From NCBI RefSeq assembly GCF_028657905.1, contig NZ_CP117781.1, positions 2,790,001 through 2,854,000 of the forward strand: a stretch of DNA of 64,000 nt, read 5' to 3'. This DNA comes from Burkholderia sp. FERM BP-3421. GTDB taxonomy: Bacteria > Pseudomonadota > Gammaproteobacteria > Burkholderiales > Burkholderiaceae. The notes under the pieces are model-generated. The model searched no databases, was not told the DNA's origin, and saw only the letters and a list, made by a program, of their open reading frames with translations. This document shows, piece by piece, positions 63,940 through 64,000 of the stretch. Within the stretch, counting starts at the first letter, position 1. Every line of letters begins with the position of its first letter. A program made the position numbers and the translations under genes.

Positions 63940-64000
63940 ATGACCGACACCTCCGACGCCCGCCTGCGTCACATCCACCACGCCTGGCACGCCGCCGTGG
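63940..64000 (+). CDS. Start of an unknown gene, cut by the window edge
   Basis: An ATG at 63940 opens a frame that runs to the window end (MTDTSDARLRHIHHAWHAAV). Twenty residues are too few to name a family; the histidine/tryptophan-rich start resembles SnoaL/NTF2-like proteins but this is a guess. It is divergent from the ArsR regulator, with 126 bp between starts. Confidence 0.4.
   Translation, partial: MTDTSDARLRHIHHAWHAAV

Overview
The window is GC-rich, densely coded DNA that reads as a Burkholderia chromosome (Burkholderia sensu stricto, Betaproteobacteria; species not resolvable by eye). The main pointers are an OmpC-type porin of the Burkholderia kind, an anthranilate 1,2-dioxygenase operon in the three-component AndAcAdAbAa arrangement with a divergent AraC-type andR, as known from the B. 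cepacia complex, and a contact-dependent inhibition (CDI) locus in the Burkholderia gene order with cdiB last. No rRNA, tRNA, CRISPR array, transposase or integrase was recognised.

Layout. 1-7 kb: the tail of an enolase-superfamily dehydratase, a GMC oxidoreductase, a glycine-betaine/proline-type ABC transporter (proXWV, minus strand) and a porin. 7-11 kb: a divergent cluster of an enoyl-reductase-like protein, an acetoacetate-decarboxylase-like protein and an Old Yellow Enzyme, read from two back-to-back promoters with the 19-bp spacing typical of MerR-type activation. 11-18 kb: a small unknown protein, a three-gene EmrB/EmrA/NodT-type efflux system, a phospholipase D-like lipoprotein and a HIT protein. 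18.6-26.5 kb: anthranilate dioxygenase (andAcAdAbAa, andR) directly next to the catechol ortho-cleavage genes (catR, catBAC). Together they take anthranilate to catechol, cis,cis-muconate, muconolactone and the enol-lactone; catD is not in the window. 26.6-35 kb: an autotransporter and a short exopolysaccharide-type operon (tyrosine autokinase, GH39/PslG-like hydrolase, polymerase-like membrane protein).

35.4-38.4 kb: one large gene encodes an alpha/beta-hydrolase, an NB-ARC/STAND-type ATPase and a TPR array in a single chain. This is the architecture of NLR-like immune receptors, and it is the best candidate here for an undescribed defence or self-killing system. 38.6-40.1 kb: a GNAT acetyltransferase and a prolyl iminopeptidase.

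40.2-55.7 kb: a CDI (two-partner secretion) locus on the minus strand. In transcription order it holds a giant cdiA (about 3,146 codons, interrupted by a one-base frameshift in a G5 tract), cdiI, two displaced toxin-tip/immunity modules, degraded remnants, a possible 58-codon gene, and cdiB. The module region is visibly AT-richer than its surroundings and repeats about 1.1 kb of the cdiA 3' end, so toxin exchange by recombination is plausible.

56-64 kb: a Tat/lipoprotein clan GH-A hydrolase, an orphan plus-strand terminator that may end a small RNA, a FadH-type 2,4-dienoyl-CoA reductase with an AraC-type regulator, a GlxA-type AraC regulator beside a Pro1 tautomerase, a two-domain ArsR regulator, and the start of one more gene.
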